A stretch of DNA of 64,000 bases from Leptospira bandrabouensis (GTDB taxonomy: Bacteria; Spirochaetota; Leptospiria; Leptospirales; Leptospiraceae): positions 930,001 to 994,000 of the forward strand of contig NZ_RQHT01000014.1 of the NCBI RefSeq assembly GCF_004770905.1. Reading direction: 5' to 3'. Positions within the stretch are counted from its first letter, which is position 1; the number at the start of each line of letters is the position of its first letter. Shown one piece after another: positions 1-8,427 of this stretch. A program made the position numbers and the translations under genes. The notes under the pieces are model-generated. The model made no database searches, was not told where the DNA came from, and saw only the letters and a list, made by a program, of their open reading frames with translations.

Positions 1-378
1 TCTGCTGCTCTTCGTGAAATGATCCCTCCAGGTCTTCTTGTTCTCTTAAGCCCGATTGTTGTTGGGTATTTATTTGGAGTGAAGTCACTTGCTGGTCTTC
101 TAGCAGGAGCACTTGTTTCTGGTGTGGTTCTTGCGATTTCTTCTGCAAACTCCGGTGGAGCCTGGGACAACGCGAAAAAATACATCGAAAAAACAGCTGG
201 TGGAAAAGGTTCTGAAAAACACAAAGCTGCGGTTGTGGGTGATACAGTAGGAGATCCGTTTAAAGATACTTCTGGCCCTGCGATCAACATTTTGATTAAA
301 CTCATGGCGATCACCTCACTTGTGTTTGCTGAGTTTTTTGTAACAAAAGGTGGGATCATTTTAAATTTCTTTAAATAA
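1..378 (+). CDS. hppA: Membrane-bound proton/sodium-translocating pyrophosphatase, C-terminal part
   Basis: This is the 3' end of a gene that begins before the window; the frame is open from base 1 and 125 codons are visible. The segment shows the hallmark end of the H+/Na+-PPase family: a hydrophobic helix after REMIPPG, then [12 protein letters not shown], then [20 protein letters not shown], and a last membrane helix. The acidic [11 protein letters not shown] stretch helps bind Mg-pyrophosphate on the cytoplasmic side. The enzyme hydrolyses PPi and pumps H+ or Na+ across the inner membrane. The residues that separate K+-dependent from K+-independent forms lie upstream, so the ion specificity cannot be told. 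A strong terminator follows. Confidence 0.95.
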   Translation, partial: SAALREMIPPGLLVLLSPIVVGYLFGVKSLAGLLAGALVSGVVLAISSANSGGAWDNAKKYIEKTAGGKGSEKHKAAVVGDTVGDPFKDTSGPAINILIKLMAITSLVFAEFFVTKGGIILNFFK

Positions 379-484
379 GAAATTAAGTGAGACCATGAAA
401 ATTTGGTAGAGGTCTTTGGTCCAAAGGAATCTACCAAATACAAACAATCAATTCTAGTTTCCTTAAATAGGAAATGAAAGAGAG

Positions 485-511
485 AAGCCGGCGGAAACGT
501 CGGCTTTTTTT
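485..511 (+). terminator. Rho-independent terminator after hppA
   Basis: A 9-bp stem (AAGCCGGCG with CGTCGGCTT, one G-T pair) closes on a GAAA tetraloop and runs into six T residues. It lies about 105 bases after the hppA stop and touches the stop of the convergent lipoprotein gene, so it separates the two units. Confidence 0.9.
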
Positions 512-932
512 ATAAGGTGGTAAAACTGAAACTGGTGTTTGTGCCGAGCGTTAATCCAAATATGGATTGGATGTTTTTGTTTAAAGTGATGGTGTAAGTG
601 GTGCCAGTAGTCAAAGCACTTGCTGGAGTAAGAGTGATGGTTCTGTTGGAAGCACCACCGTTGAGACTGGGACAAGAAGGGGAACAGCTAATATTTGTAT
701 TGAGCGAAGTACTTTCTACCGCTTGGGTCATTACGATTGTAATTGTTGGATTTAAGGAAACACCTGTGGCTCCATCGGTCGGGACTGTGGATTCAATGGT
801 AAAAGTGGAAGAGGTTTGCGTGACCAAAGGTAATACCAACACACCCAAAAGAGATGGTTTTGGCTTCGGCAAACATGCCTGGGAAGAAAATAAAACGAAA
901 AATAGGATATAAATTCTCTTCCAGCTGGGCAT
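510..932 (-). CDS. Lipoprotein with one bacterial Ig-like (Big_5) domain
   Basis: The protein has 140 residues. It has a signal peptide with lipobox FSSQAC, so it is probably an acylated envelope lipoprotein. Residues about 45-140 form a single Ig-like fold of the SbsA/Big_5 type: a proline-aspartate-glycine-alanine start, a valine-serine-leucine-asparagine-proline strand, then LTTGTTYTITL and a final SFSFTTL strand. Such domains are structural or adhesive modules; no enzyme motif is present. It follows the TRL lipoprotein gene after a 22-base gap and may be the last gene of that unit. The upstream site has no clear Shine-Dalgarno sequence. The real function is unknown. Confidence 0.8.
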   Translation of the reverse strand: MPSWKRIYILFFVLFSSQACLPKPKPSLLGVLVLPLVTQTSSTFTIESTVPTDGATGVSLNPTITIVMTQAVESTSLNTNISCSPSCPSLNGGASNRTITLTPASALTTGTTYTITLNKNIQSIFGLTLGTNTSFSFTTL

Positions 933-954
933 AGGGCTCTAACTTTAATTTCGA

Positions 955-1344
955 CTAATTACCCTTGGTAATTGCGCAGAGTTTTGCGTAAATCCCCAAG
1001 AAATTGTAAGTTTCTAGTTCAATAGACGTAATTTCTTTAATATTTCCAATTTTTTGGGACACTTCGACAGAAGCGTCTCCGAGAGCCAGGAGACCCAAAT
1101 AGGACTTAGCACAAGCGATTCCTTCCTTGGTGGCAGGGTTCCCAGTTTCCATCATACTAATCCTTTGGTTCTCATAAAGAAGGCCTTGGGTTCCAAATCC
1201 GGAACTGGCACAGGAAAGGTTTAGAAATAAATTGAATAAAAAGAATGTTAGGAGTAGTTTTCTTTTTGGATGAGTTTGGTTATTTTTTAAGTTCTTGGTC
1301 CAAAATTTCTGAAAGTTTGTTTTGTAAAAGGATGATGTCGTCAT
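955..1344 (-). CDS. TRL-like lipoprotein (copy A)
   Basis: A hydrophobic signal segment ends at lipobox LNLSC. The mature part carries the TRL-like pattern: G-F-G-x-x-G-x-x-Y near the start, then C-x-x-x-x-LGLLALGDAS, an isoleucine-rich strand, LGIYAKLC and a final glycine. The family (PF13146) is named after a Helicobacter tRNA-associated locus and has no known function. The start is uncertain: the ATG at 1344 gives a long basic n-region and overlaps the coiled-coil gene by 65 bases; another ATG lies at 1416. Neither has a good ribosome site. Three relatives occur in this window at 1522, 26662 and 27012. Confidence 0.75.
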   Translation of the reverse strand: MTTSSFYKTNFQKFWTKNLKNNQTHPKRKLLLTFFLFNLFLNLSCASSGFGTQGLLYENQRISMMETGNPATKEGIACAKSYLGLLALGDASVEVSQKIGNIKEITSIELETYNFLGIYAKLCAITKGN

Positions 1345-1525
1345 AAAGTTTTTTAATTTGTTCTTCTTTCTTTCGAATTTTTTCGGTAAGTGCTTCGAGC
1401 GATTTTTTAGATGCATTATTCTTTTTGGAATGAAATTCTTTTAATTTGAATTCAATTTCCTCATAAATGAGTCCACTTTTCAGTTTCTTTGCAAATTCAG
1501 TTAATGAGTCAATGTTCTGTTTCAT
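1280..1525 (-). CDS. Small coiled-coil protein, function unknown
   Basis: The protein has 81 residues from the ATG at 1525 and is very rich in lysine, glutamate and leucine. Residues about 35-80 read as one long coiled coil. There is no signal peptide, so it is probably cytoplasmic. The start is chosen because its ATG overlaps the TGA of the upstream TRL gene in the sequence ATGA, a classic translational-coupling arrangement. Its 3' end overlaps the start region of TRL copy A. Its place between two TRL lipoproteins is the only hint of function. Confidence 0.65.
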   Translation of the reverse strand: MKQNIDSLTEFAKKLKSGLIYEEIEFKLKEFHSKKNNASKKSLEALTEKIRKKEEQIKKLYDDIILLQNKLSEILDQELKK

Positions 1526-1839
1526 CGTCCTGTAATTCTTAAACAAAGTTCTTGGAAAAAGAAATACTGTTTTTTATAATAATGGTCGAGGCTATGGATT
1601 TCCTTTGGTCGAGACTGACGATGGATATATTCCAAACTAGCATTTCCTAAACTCACCAAACCGAAGTAATTCGTAGTACAAGATTCTACAAATGTATCTG
1701 ACGGTTGTGGTGCTTTTCCTGGAGAAAACCATCCTTCTTGTCCTTTATTTTGGAAAATAGTGAAAGAAGGATTTCCTATTTGAAAACTGAAACATTGAAA
1801 AAAAAAGAAACAAATCGAAATCAATAAACCTCGTTTCAT
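1522..1839 (-). CDS. TRL-like exported protein (copy B)
   Basis: The ATG at 1839 lies one base after the TAG stop of the outer-membrane-barrel gene, which supports this start. The 105-residue product has a signal segment rich in phenylalanine with a possible lipobox FFQC. The mature part is a divergent TRL-like domain: C-x-x-N-x-FGLVSLGNASLE, then an isoleucine/histidine strand, and ELCLRITGR at the end. The glycine-N/D-alanine-serine core and the late LC plus glycine align with the three other copies in this window. Function is unknown. It is coupled to the coiled-coil gene that follows. Confidence 0.75.
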   Translation of the reverse strand: MKRGLLISICFFFFQCFSFQIGNPSFTIFQNKGQEGWFSPGKAPQPSDTFVESCTTNYFGLVSLGNASLEYIHRQSRPKEIHSLDHYYKKQYFFFQELCLRITGR

Positions 1840-1840
1840 A

Positions 1841-2659
1841 CTACTGGTTTGTATCAAAGAAGTAGAAATAGGAAAAACGAATTCCACGATCAATTGCGTT
1901 ATCTTCTTTTGGCAAAATTCCTAAGAGCAGAGAGAAACTAAACGTTCCTAAATTTTCAGTACTCATGGAGATCCCTGGATAAAAATTAAAATATCTTAAA
2001 TTTTTATCGGCCACTCGATCCACTGGTTCTCTGTATTCCAATTCTGTAAAGATGCGAACGGAATCTGCAATTGAAAAAGAAGGTGCAATACCGACTTGGT
2101 AATAACGTTTAAATTCCTGGAGGCTAGACTCTTTTCCATGTCTGTTAGTTTCTGTTTGAAAACGAAACTCAGACATGATTTGGAAGATTCCGTATTTGTA
2201 TCCCAATCCAAAATTAGGTCTGATTAAATAAAAATCTGGGTTTTCTCTTTCTCGAAATTCAGCGTTTCTTTTTTTATCATAGAGTCTTAAACCAGCACCA
2301 ATTAAAAATTGAGAGGATCCATTTTCATAAACTTTTCCATATTTGATCCCTGCATTCCATCGATCCCATGTGATTTCTCTTGCGGTATCGGTTTGTGAAT
2401 AATCTGTTCGACCTACGGAAGAAATAACTGAAAATGAATCGGAAAATTTGTATTCTCCCTCAACATTAATATCCTTATTAATTTCTTTAACTCCGTTGAA
2501 GTCTTTATGCCAATAACCTATATTACCTCTAACCTTAGTATATAAAGCAACAGGTTCGACTTGTAATGGGTGTGCAAACCCAGTATTGTTAGTTGGTTGT
2601 GCATATAAAGAAGAAATTAAAGAAAGAAAAAAGATGTATATGATTAGTATATTTTTCAT
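1841..2659 (-). CDS. Outer-membrane beta-barrel protein
   Basis: The 272-residue protein has a signal peptide probably cleaved after SSLYA. The mature part is a series of alternating hydrophobic/polar strands with many tyrosine and phenylalanine residues (for example GAGLRLYDKK, GLGYKYGIFQIMSEF, SFSLLLGILP) and ends in FSYFYFF plus a short tail. This is typical of a medium-sized outer-membrane barrel of about 12-14 strands. No substrate can be inferred. It starts one base after the SGNH hydrolase gene and precedes TRL copy B, so it lies in the long minus-strand unit. Confidence 0.7.
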   Translation of the reverse strand: MKNILIIYIFFLSLISSLYAQPTNNTGFAHPLQVEPVALYTKVRGNIGYWHKDFNGVKEINKDINVEGEYKFSDSFSVISSVGRTDYSQTDTAREITWDRWNAGIKYGKVYENGSSQFLIGAGLRLYDKKRNAEFRERENPDFYLIRPNFGLGYKYGIFQIMSEFRFQTETNRHGKESSLQEFKRYYQVGIAPSFSIADSVRIFTELEYREPVDRVADKNLRYFNFYPGISMSTENLGTFSFSLLLGILPKEDNAIDRGIRFSYFYFFDTNQ

Positions 2660-2660
2660 A

Positions 2661-3512
2661 TTAAAATCCTATATTGGTGATTGGATAAATTAATCTAGCG
2701 AACTTATCGGTAAGATATGTATATCCTAAGTTATTTGCATGAATACAATCTAACATAAATTCGGCGCGCGAAAATGGTTTTCCACCTAATGTATTTCTTA
2801 GGTCCGTATATAGAAGGGTGGGTTCTTCCCGAATGGTATCTAGTAATAAATTGTTAAAAGCATCTAATTGTGTTGAAGTGAAAACAGCCGCATCAGGAAC
2901 GTTAAGACCAATTCGATCAAACTTGGATTTGCAACCCTCATCAGAACCAGCAATGACTGGCGCCATATATGGATTTGGATAGTCGTAACCATGAATGATC
3001 CACTTGATTGGTTGGCCACCGAATCTAGAAACTTTGTAAGCATTTCCTGTTGCGACTAGTTTTTTGAGATTTGCTTTGATGGTGGCAAATCGTTGTGCTT
3101 GCACTGTTTCCACATTTCCAATATATTCGGAAAGATTGGCTTGAATGTCATTTCCACCCAAAGATAGGATGATGACTTTCATGTCTGCACCACCTTGGTC
3201 AATCACTTGAAACTGGAGCCCTTCGTTTACTACCTGTTGCAAGGTTTTTCCGCCGAGGGTGGCACCTACAAATTTATAATGAAACCTATTTTCTAACTGT
3301 GGCCTGAGAGTTTCCACTGCTGGAAATCCTAGAAGGAGATCGGTCCAACTATCACCAATAATACCAGTTTTTGCAGGTGTTTCCCCATTACAAATTGCGT
3401 ATGTAGTGCAAAGTAAATTGGCTCCCACATCGTCTAGATAATCTTTTTTAGTATCACAATGAATGAGGAATACTAACATTCCTAAGAAAACTGTGTATTT
3501 AATTTTTTTCAT
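2661..3512 (-). CDS. SGNH/GDSL-type hydrolase lipoprotein
   Basis: The 283-residue protein has a lipoprotein signal ending at LIHC (Cys 19). The SGNH blocks are present in order: IIGDSWTD with nucleophile Ser 55, an oxyanion glycine in ATLGG near 87, LSLGGND at 117-122, and D-C-I-H at 255-258 as the Asp/His of the triad. The fold covers esterases, lipases and acyl-carbohydrate hydrolases; here it should act on the outside of the inner membrane or in the outer envelope. The substrate is unknown. Its start overlaps the end of the symporter gene by 14 bases, so the two are translated together. Confidence 0.85.
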   Translation of the reverse strand: MKKIKYTVFLGMLVFLIHCDTKKDYLDDVGANLLCTTYAICNGETPAKTGIIGDSWTDLLLGFPAVETLRPQLENRFHYKFVGATLGGKTLQQVVNEGLQFQVIDQGGADMKVIILSLGGNDIQANLSEYIGNVETVQAQRFATIKANLKKLVATGNAYKVSRFGGQPIKWIIHGYDYPNPYMAPVIAGSDEGCKSKFDRIGLNVPDAAVFTSTQLDAFNNLLLDTIREEPTLLYTDLRNTLGGKPFSRAEFMLDCIHANNLGYTYLTDKFARLIYPITNIGF

Positions 3513-4764
3513 TGGTTTTTGTTTCCTTCCAGATATGGTCCATAATAAATGCGCAGGATAAATCGCCGGTTAGATTTACTGAAGTTCTACACATATCTAA
3601 AAAGCGGTCAACTCCAAAAAGGATAGTAATTCCTTCGATGGGAATGTGAAATGTAAATAAGATAGATGTGAGGATAACGAGACCAACCCCAGGAGTTGCT
3701 GCCGTTCCGATAGATGCTGCCGTCACTGTTCCAACTAACAAAAACAAGTCTATTGTGGATAAATTGACCTGATAAACCTGACTTAAAAAAACGGTAGCAA
3801 CTGCTTGGTACAGAGCCGTTCCATCCATATTGATTGTGGCACCCAGAGGAAGTACAAAGTCGGCCACAGTTTCTTTTAATTTTAATTTTTCCTTAGCAAG
3901 TTTTAAAGAATAGGGAAGGACTGAACTTGAACTAGAGGTTGAAAAACCAAGTAGGGGAATTTCGCGAACTTGATTCAAAAAACGAAAAGGATTCTTTCTT
4001 GTGAGGGTAAAAATCAAACTTAAATAAAAAATAAGAATACAAAATAATCCAAAAATCACTGTCCCAATGTAAGAAACCAAACCAAATAACAAAGAAAATC
4101 CGATTTGTACCATCGCATAACTCATGAGTCCCAAAACAGCGAGTGGGGCTAATTTCATCGCAGTGGCAACCACCCATAAACAAAAACTTTCCAATGAATG
4201 ACAAAATGCTTTGAGTGCTGCTCCAGACTCTCTCGAGGTAAGAAAAAAAATTCCCAATATCATTCCAAAAAAAACAACCGATAACATTTGTTGTTTGGAC
4301 CAAACATTTACAAGATTTTTAGGGATAATATTTGCGATAATTTCAGGAACCGATTCTTCATTTTGTTTTAAATCCGTTTTTGCGATCGTTGTGTTTGTAA
4401 CGACTGATTGCGTTTGAATTTGATTTCCTGGTTTAATCACCAATGCGAGCGATATTCCAATACTGACTGAAACAATAGTTGTAAAAATAAAATAGAGAAG
4501 TGTTTTACTTCCCAAACTCCAAAGATCCTTTAAATTTTTTAAACTAGAAACACCAAGTGCGATGGAGACAATCACTAAAGGAATCATAATCATCTGGAGC
4601 AAATTTAAAAAAATATCTCCAGGTAGTTTCATCCATGATAAATAAGGTTTTAAAGCGATAGAGGATATAAATCCTGTTTCTGGATTTAATAGGATTCCAA
4701 ATAACAAACCTAACAACAAAGATGCGAAAATTTGGATCCAGAAAGGAATTTTGAGAAAGGACAT
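3499..4764 (-). CDS. Dicarboxylate/amino acid:cation symporter (DAACS family)
   Basis: The protein has about 420 residues with eight or more membrane helices and the two re-entrant motifs of the glutamate-transporter fold: the serine-rich GFSTSSSSSVLP and ATINMDGTALY. ASIGTAATPGVG and DRFLDMCRTSVNLTGDL close the transport core. NMDGT and the Asp/Arg of the last helix bind cation and substrate carboxylate. It should import an acidic amino acid or C4-dicarboxylate with H+ or Na+. The start is the ATG at 4764; a TTG two codons upstream (4770) is also possible. Confidence 0.9.
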   Translation of the reverse strand: MSFLKIPFWIQIFASLLLGLLFGILLNPETGFISSIALKPYLSWMKLPGDIFLNLLQMIMIPLVIVSIALGVSSLKNLKDLWSLGSKTLLYFIFTTIVSVSIGISLALVIKPGNQIQTQSVVTNTTIAKTDLKQNEESVPEIIANIIPKNLVNVWSKQQMLSVVFFGMILGIFFLTSRESGAALKAFCHSLESFCLWVVATAMKLAPLAVLGLMSYAMVQIGFSLLFGLVSYIGTVIFGLFCILIFYLSLIFTLTRKNPFRFLNQVREIPLLGFSTSSSSSVLPYSLKLAKEKLKLKETVADFVLPLGATINMDGTALYQAVATVFLSQVYQVNLSTIDLFLLVGTVTAASIGTAATPGVGLVILTSILFTFHIPIEGITILFGVDRFLDMCRTSVNLTGDLSCAFIMDHIWKETKTNEKN

Positions 4765-4802
4765 TCCCAAATTCTATTTTTTAGAATTTCTCTGTAAATG
4801 AA

Positions 4803-7646
4803 TTAAATACTGATATAAGTTTGGTAGAGGCGAATTCTATGGAAAATAGTGGCACCATTTTTGATTTTACGAATTTCAATCGTGTAATCATCCTTAGCGC
4901 GTTGGATTTCTTTCATAGTCTTATGTAGGACTGCTTTTTTTTCAGGACGATTGTCCCATTTGTAAGCGGCTTCCTGGCGCATCAATTTTTCTTCTAATTG
5001 GCGAATCGTTTTTTGATGAGAAAGTTCTACTTTGTATTCTTCCTTTTGGAAAATAGAAAGTGTTTCTTTTCTTAGAGTTTCTTTTTTAGATTCTGCTTCT
5101 GATTCAACGATCGGATAACAATGGATAAATGCTTCTTCTAATTTGGAAAGGGAAATTTCTTTTTCTGGAACGTAAGATTTTGCTTCGATCCACTCAGTTG
5201 GTTTTTCCGTTAGAACTAAAGTTTTCTTTTTCTTTAAGTCATATTCTATAAAAAACAGGTCTTTTCTTTTTAAGGAAAAATCAAATTCCACCTGAAAAAC
5301 AAATAATATTTTTTGTCCTAGGTTGTCTGATAAAAGGTACTTTTTTTTACGACCGATATCGCTTTGTGTGAGTAACTCTGTAACTTTTTCAACAAAGGGA
5401 TGTCCAAACGCAAGAAATTCCAATGAATCATTCGTTAAGGCAAGGTCTGAATCAAAGGTGGCTTTTCTAACTTTACCTTCCGCGTTTTTATATTCGTAAG
5501 ATCCTTTCCCAACTGAGGTTAGAGTTCCTGGTAAGTGAGCTTGAAAAAATTTGGAACCTTGGGCAACGACTTCTTCCAAATGGCTATTGTTCCATTCTCT
5601 TTCTTCAAGTGTATGATCATAATAATCTTTTAAGTTAAAATCTAAAACCTTCGGAGTTACAAGAGCATTGAGTTTTTCAAATCCTTTTTGTGCTACTTGG
5701 ATTCTAAGATCAAATTCAGTTTCTAACTCTTCTTTTGTTTTCGTACCAGTAACAAACTTCATAAGACTAGAGTTGAAATCAAGTTCCTCTTCAATCGTTC
5801 CAAGTAAATCATCAGAAGCACCAATGGATTCTTCAAACAAACGAATTTTATTTGTGAGTACTTCTAAAATTCTTTCCGCGACTGTATCTTTGGAAGCAAA
5901 GTTAAAGATATAAACATTGTCCTTTTGACCAAAACGATGGATCCTTCCAATCCGTTGTTCGATCTTGAGCGGGCTCCAAGGTAAGTCATAATTAAAAAGT
6001 ATATTTGCAAATTGTAAGTTACGACCTTCCCCACCAGCTTCTGTACAAATTAAAATTTCGTAGTCTTCTTTAAATTTTTGAATAGCGACTTCTTTTTCAT
6101 CCATACTCAAAGAGCCGTGGAAAGGAGAAACTTTGAAGTCTGGTTCTAGAACTGATTGTAAATGGTCTTGTGTCGTTCTAAACTGAGTGAAGATAATGAA
6201 TTTTTTATGACCTTCTTTTTTTAAACGATAGAGAGTTTCTTTTAATTTTTGAGTTTTTTTGTCTTCTTTGATTTGTTTTCCTAAATGGATGAGGCGGTTC
6301 AGAGTAAAGAGTTCTCGTTTGATCCTTTGGAAACTAGACATTTCTTCATCTTCTAATTCAGAAATAAAATCTTCGACACCTTCCGTTTCATCTAAATCCC
6401 AATCATCCAAAGTGGTTTCATGTTCTTTCATGTAATGGAATTTGGATTCCAACATAAATTTTCTTTTTTGTAAGGCAGAAAGGAGGGCAATGACAGAAGA
6501 ATCCAAAAGTTTTTGGAAAACAACCATTACAAATCCTATGGCACGGTTTTTGGTTCCCATCGCCATATTGTATTCTCTTTTTACATACTCCGTCGTTTCA
6601 TCATAAAACGCTCGTTCGATGGGAGAGAGATCAATCCTAACTGTTTTGGCAAATCGTTTGGTAAACCCACCTACTTCCACTTTACGACGACGAAGGAGAA
6701 CTTTGGAGATTTTTTCCTTTAAATCCCCTTTTTGACCAACCACATAATCATTAACGAAGGTATGGTAAGGCCCAAGGATATTGGGATCGACAAGGTGCAT
6801 GAGGTAAAAAAGTTCTTCTAGTTTTCCACGGAATGGTGTCGCTGTGAGAAGGAGGAGGCATTCCGTTTTTCTAGCAATTTTTTCAGCAAATAAATATCCA
6901 CGAGTGATTTTGGAATAATCACGACGAAGTCTATGGGCTTCATCAAAAACAACGATATCCCATTTCGTTCCTAGAATTTCTTCGGCATATCTTGGATTTT
7001 TAATGAAATCGATAGAAGTAATGATTTTATTAAAATTTCTCCAATGGTCTGGACCGTTGGTAACAAAATTTCTTCTACGAACAATTGCAAACTCTTCATT
7101 GAATTTGTTTTTCATCTCCTGTTGCCATTGGACAAGTAGTGGAGATGGTGCCACCACAAGGACTCGTTTGAGCCCTCGTCGAAACATAAGTTCTTTTACG
7201 GCAAGACCAGCTTCGATGGTTTTTCCAAGCCCTACTTCATCGGCTAAGATAAACCTTGGTTTTAAACTATTTGCAACAATGAATGTCGATTCAATTTGAT
7301 GCGGAAGTAAACGAGTTCTCGAGTTTGAAAGTGAGGATAGTTTGTTAAAATTATAAGTAAGTTTGAGTTGGCTGGCATCAAGGGCCAAATCCATTGCTTT
7401 GGGAAATTCTTCCCATTCACGAAGTGATTGTGGATATTGATTTAAAAATTTTAATTGTTTGTTGGATTTATTAACAGTTCTAAAAATCTCTTTTGATTCA
7501 AAAAACAGTTCTACTGAAGTTGTAGTTTCTTTTGTGACTTTTGCGAGACCTAACTCCGGTTCGTCGACAAGGAATCCGTATTCATTTGTTTGTTTTGGTT
7601 CAACAGTTGTTTCAAAATCTAAACTTAATTGAGTAGGGATATCCAT
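4803..7646 (-). CDS. SNF2/RapA-like superfamily 2 helicase
   Basis: The ATG at 7646 is preceded by AGGAG at a 5-base distance and overlaps the queE stop as TGATG, so the start is well supported (947 residues). The SF2 motifs are complete: Walker [11 protein letters not shown] near 134-143, [11 protein letters not shown] near 232, LLLTATPF, a helicase C domain with [18 protein letters not shown] motif V, and [11 protein letters not shown] as motif VI. A long C-terminal part with coiled coil has no recognisable domain. Size and architecture resemble RapA/HepA, which recycles stalled RNA polymerase, but the tail differs. Anti-phage SNF2 proteins are an alternative; no partner genes for such a system are nearby. 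Confidence 0.85.
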   Translation of the reverse strand: MDIPTQLSLDFETTVEPKQTNEYGFLVDEPELGLAKVTKETTTSVELFFESKEIFRTVNKSNKQLKFLNQYPQSLREWEEFPKAMDLALDASQLKLTYNFNKLSSLSNSRTRLLPHQIESTFIVANSLKPRFILADEVGLGKTIEAGLAVKELMFRRGLKRVLVVAPSPLLVQWQQEMKNKFNEEFAIVRRRNFVTNGPDHWRNFNKIITSIDFIKNPRYAEEILGTKWDIVVFDEAHRLRRDYSKITRGYLFAEKIARKTECLLLLTATPFRGKLEELFYLMHLVDPNILGPYHTFVNDYVVGQKGDLKEKISKVLLRRRKVEVGGFTKRFAKTVRIDLSPIERAFYDETTEYVKREYNMAMGTKNRAIGFVMVVFQKLLDSSVIALLSALQKRKFMLESKFHYMKEHETTLDDWDLDETEGVEDFISELEDEEMSSFQRIKRELFTLNRLIHLGKQIKEDKKTQKLKETLYRLKKEGHKKFIIFTQFRTTQDHLQSVLEPDFKVSPFHGSLSMDEKEVAIQKFKEDYEILICTEAGGEGRNLQFANILFNYDLPWSPLKIEQRIGRIHRFGQKDNVYIFNFASKDTVAERILEVLTNKIRLFEESIGASDDLLGTIEEELDFNSSLMKFVTGTKTKEELETEFDLRIQVAQKGFEKLNALVTPKVLDFNLKDYYDHTLEEREWNNSHLEEVVAQGSKFFQAHLPGTLTSVGKGSYEYKNAEGKVRKATFDSDLALTNDSLEFLAFGHPFVEKVTELLTQSDIGRKKKYLLSDNLGQKILFVFQVEFDFSLKRKDLFFIEYDLKKKKTLVLTEKPTEWIEAKSYVPEKEISLSKLEEAFIHCYPIVESEAESKKETLRKETLSIFQKEEYKVELSHQKTIRQLEEKLMRQEAAYKWDNRPEKKAVLHKTMKEIQRAKDDYTIEIRKIKNGATIFHRIRLYQTYISI

Positions 7647-8356
7647 CAAACTCCTTTCTGATTTCCCCAAAGCACTTTATGAATTTGAAGCGACAAACGA
7701 CACTTAGGTGGATTGTCAACTTTGATCCATTCAACCAGTTCTTTGGCATCCACTTCCCCGTGGACGGGCGAATACAATATATTTGTCTGTATTTTTTGTT
7801 CGAGAATGACTTCGATACTTCTATCAAAGTCGATTCTATCTCGCACAACGAACTTGATTTCGTCAAGTGAATTATGTCTCTTTTCTAGAATCCGGAAATT
7901 TTCCAGATCCATTCGGTCTTCCATACCGGAACCTGGTAATTTGTAGTCCATAGTGAAAATAAAAAAAACATCTTCGGTAATTCGCTCGCTTCCATTGGTT
8001 TCCACACGCGCCGCAGGGTAGGGCAAACCTGCCTCTGTTCTATGTTTATAAATTTTATTGGCAATGGAAATGGATAAGTCGCGGTTTTTCCCCTCTAAGG
8101 GTTCCCCTCCAGAAAGTAGAACTTGGTAACCATGATGAGGATCTAAGTTTTCTAACTCCGACCATATCGATTCTAAACTTTTTTCTTCACCTTGGTTCGG
8201 GCCTAAGGCATAAGCTGTGTCACACCATAACGATCTTGATTCTGTTTTGCCACATCGTAAAGAACATCCGGCAAATCGGATAAAAACTGTTGGGATTCCT
8301 TGTGAAATTCCTTCGCCAGAAATAGAAGAATAGATTTCGTGAATTTTACCAAACAT
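7646..8356 (-). CDS. queE: 7-carboxy-7-deazaguanine synthase (radical SAM)
   Basis: The 236-residue protein opens with [13 protein letters not shown], the substrate-binding start of QueE, then [11 protein letters not shown], and later [11 protein letters not shown], the SAM-binding GGEP motif. QueE converts 6-carboxytetrahydropterin to CDG on the way to queuosine in tRNA. The cluster cysteines are spaced C31-x3-C35-x9-C45 instead of C-x3-C-x2-C, a seven-residue insertion; the CDT after the third cysteine is kept. AAGGA lies about 8 bases before the ATG. It is the first gene of the long minus-strand series and is coupled to the helicase gene. Confidence 0.88.
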   Translation of the reverse strand: MFGKIHEIYSSISGEGISQGIPTVFIRFAGCSLRCGKTESRSLWCDTAYALGPNQGEEKSLESIWSELENLDPHHGYQVLLSGGEPLEGKNRDLSISIANKIYKHRTEAGLPYPAARVETNGSERITEDVFFIFTMDYKLPGSGMEDRMDLENFRILEKRHNSLDEIKFVVRDRIDFDRSIEVILEQKIQTNILYSPVHGEVDAKELVEWIKVDNPPKCRLSLQIHKVLWGNQKGV

Positions 8357-8427
8357 TGTGATGAGTCCTTCGATGTCAGATTAAAGTAAATTGTTCTTGC
8401 GAAAACATTTATTCAGAATTTCATTTT

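Noticed and set aside
598..912. 104-residue plus-strand ORF opposite the Ig-like lipoprotein
   Set aside because: It is a shadow of the lipoprotein gene, which has a signal peptide, lipobox and recognisable domain.
4803..8356. Helicase as part of a DISARM- or BREX-like defence island
   Set aside because: No methylase, DUF1998 or PglZ-type partner is nearby; the neighbours are queE and a nutrient transporter.
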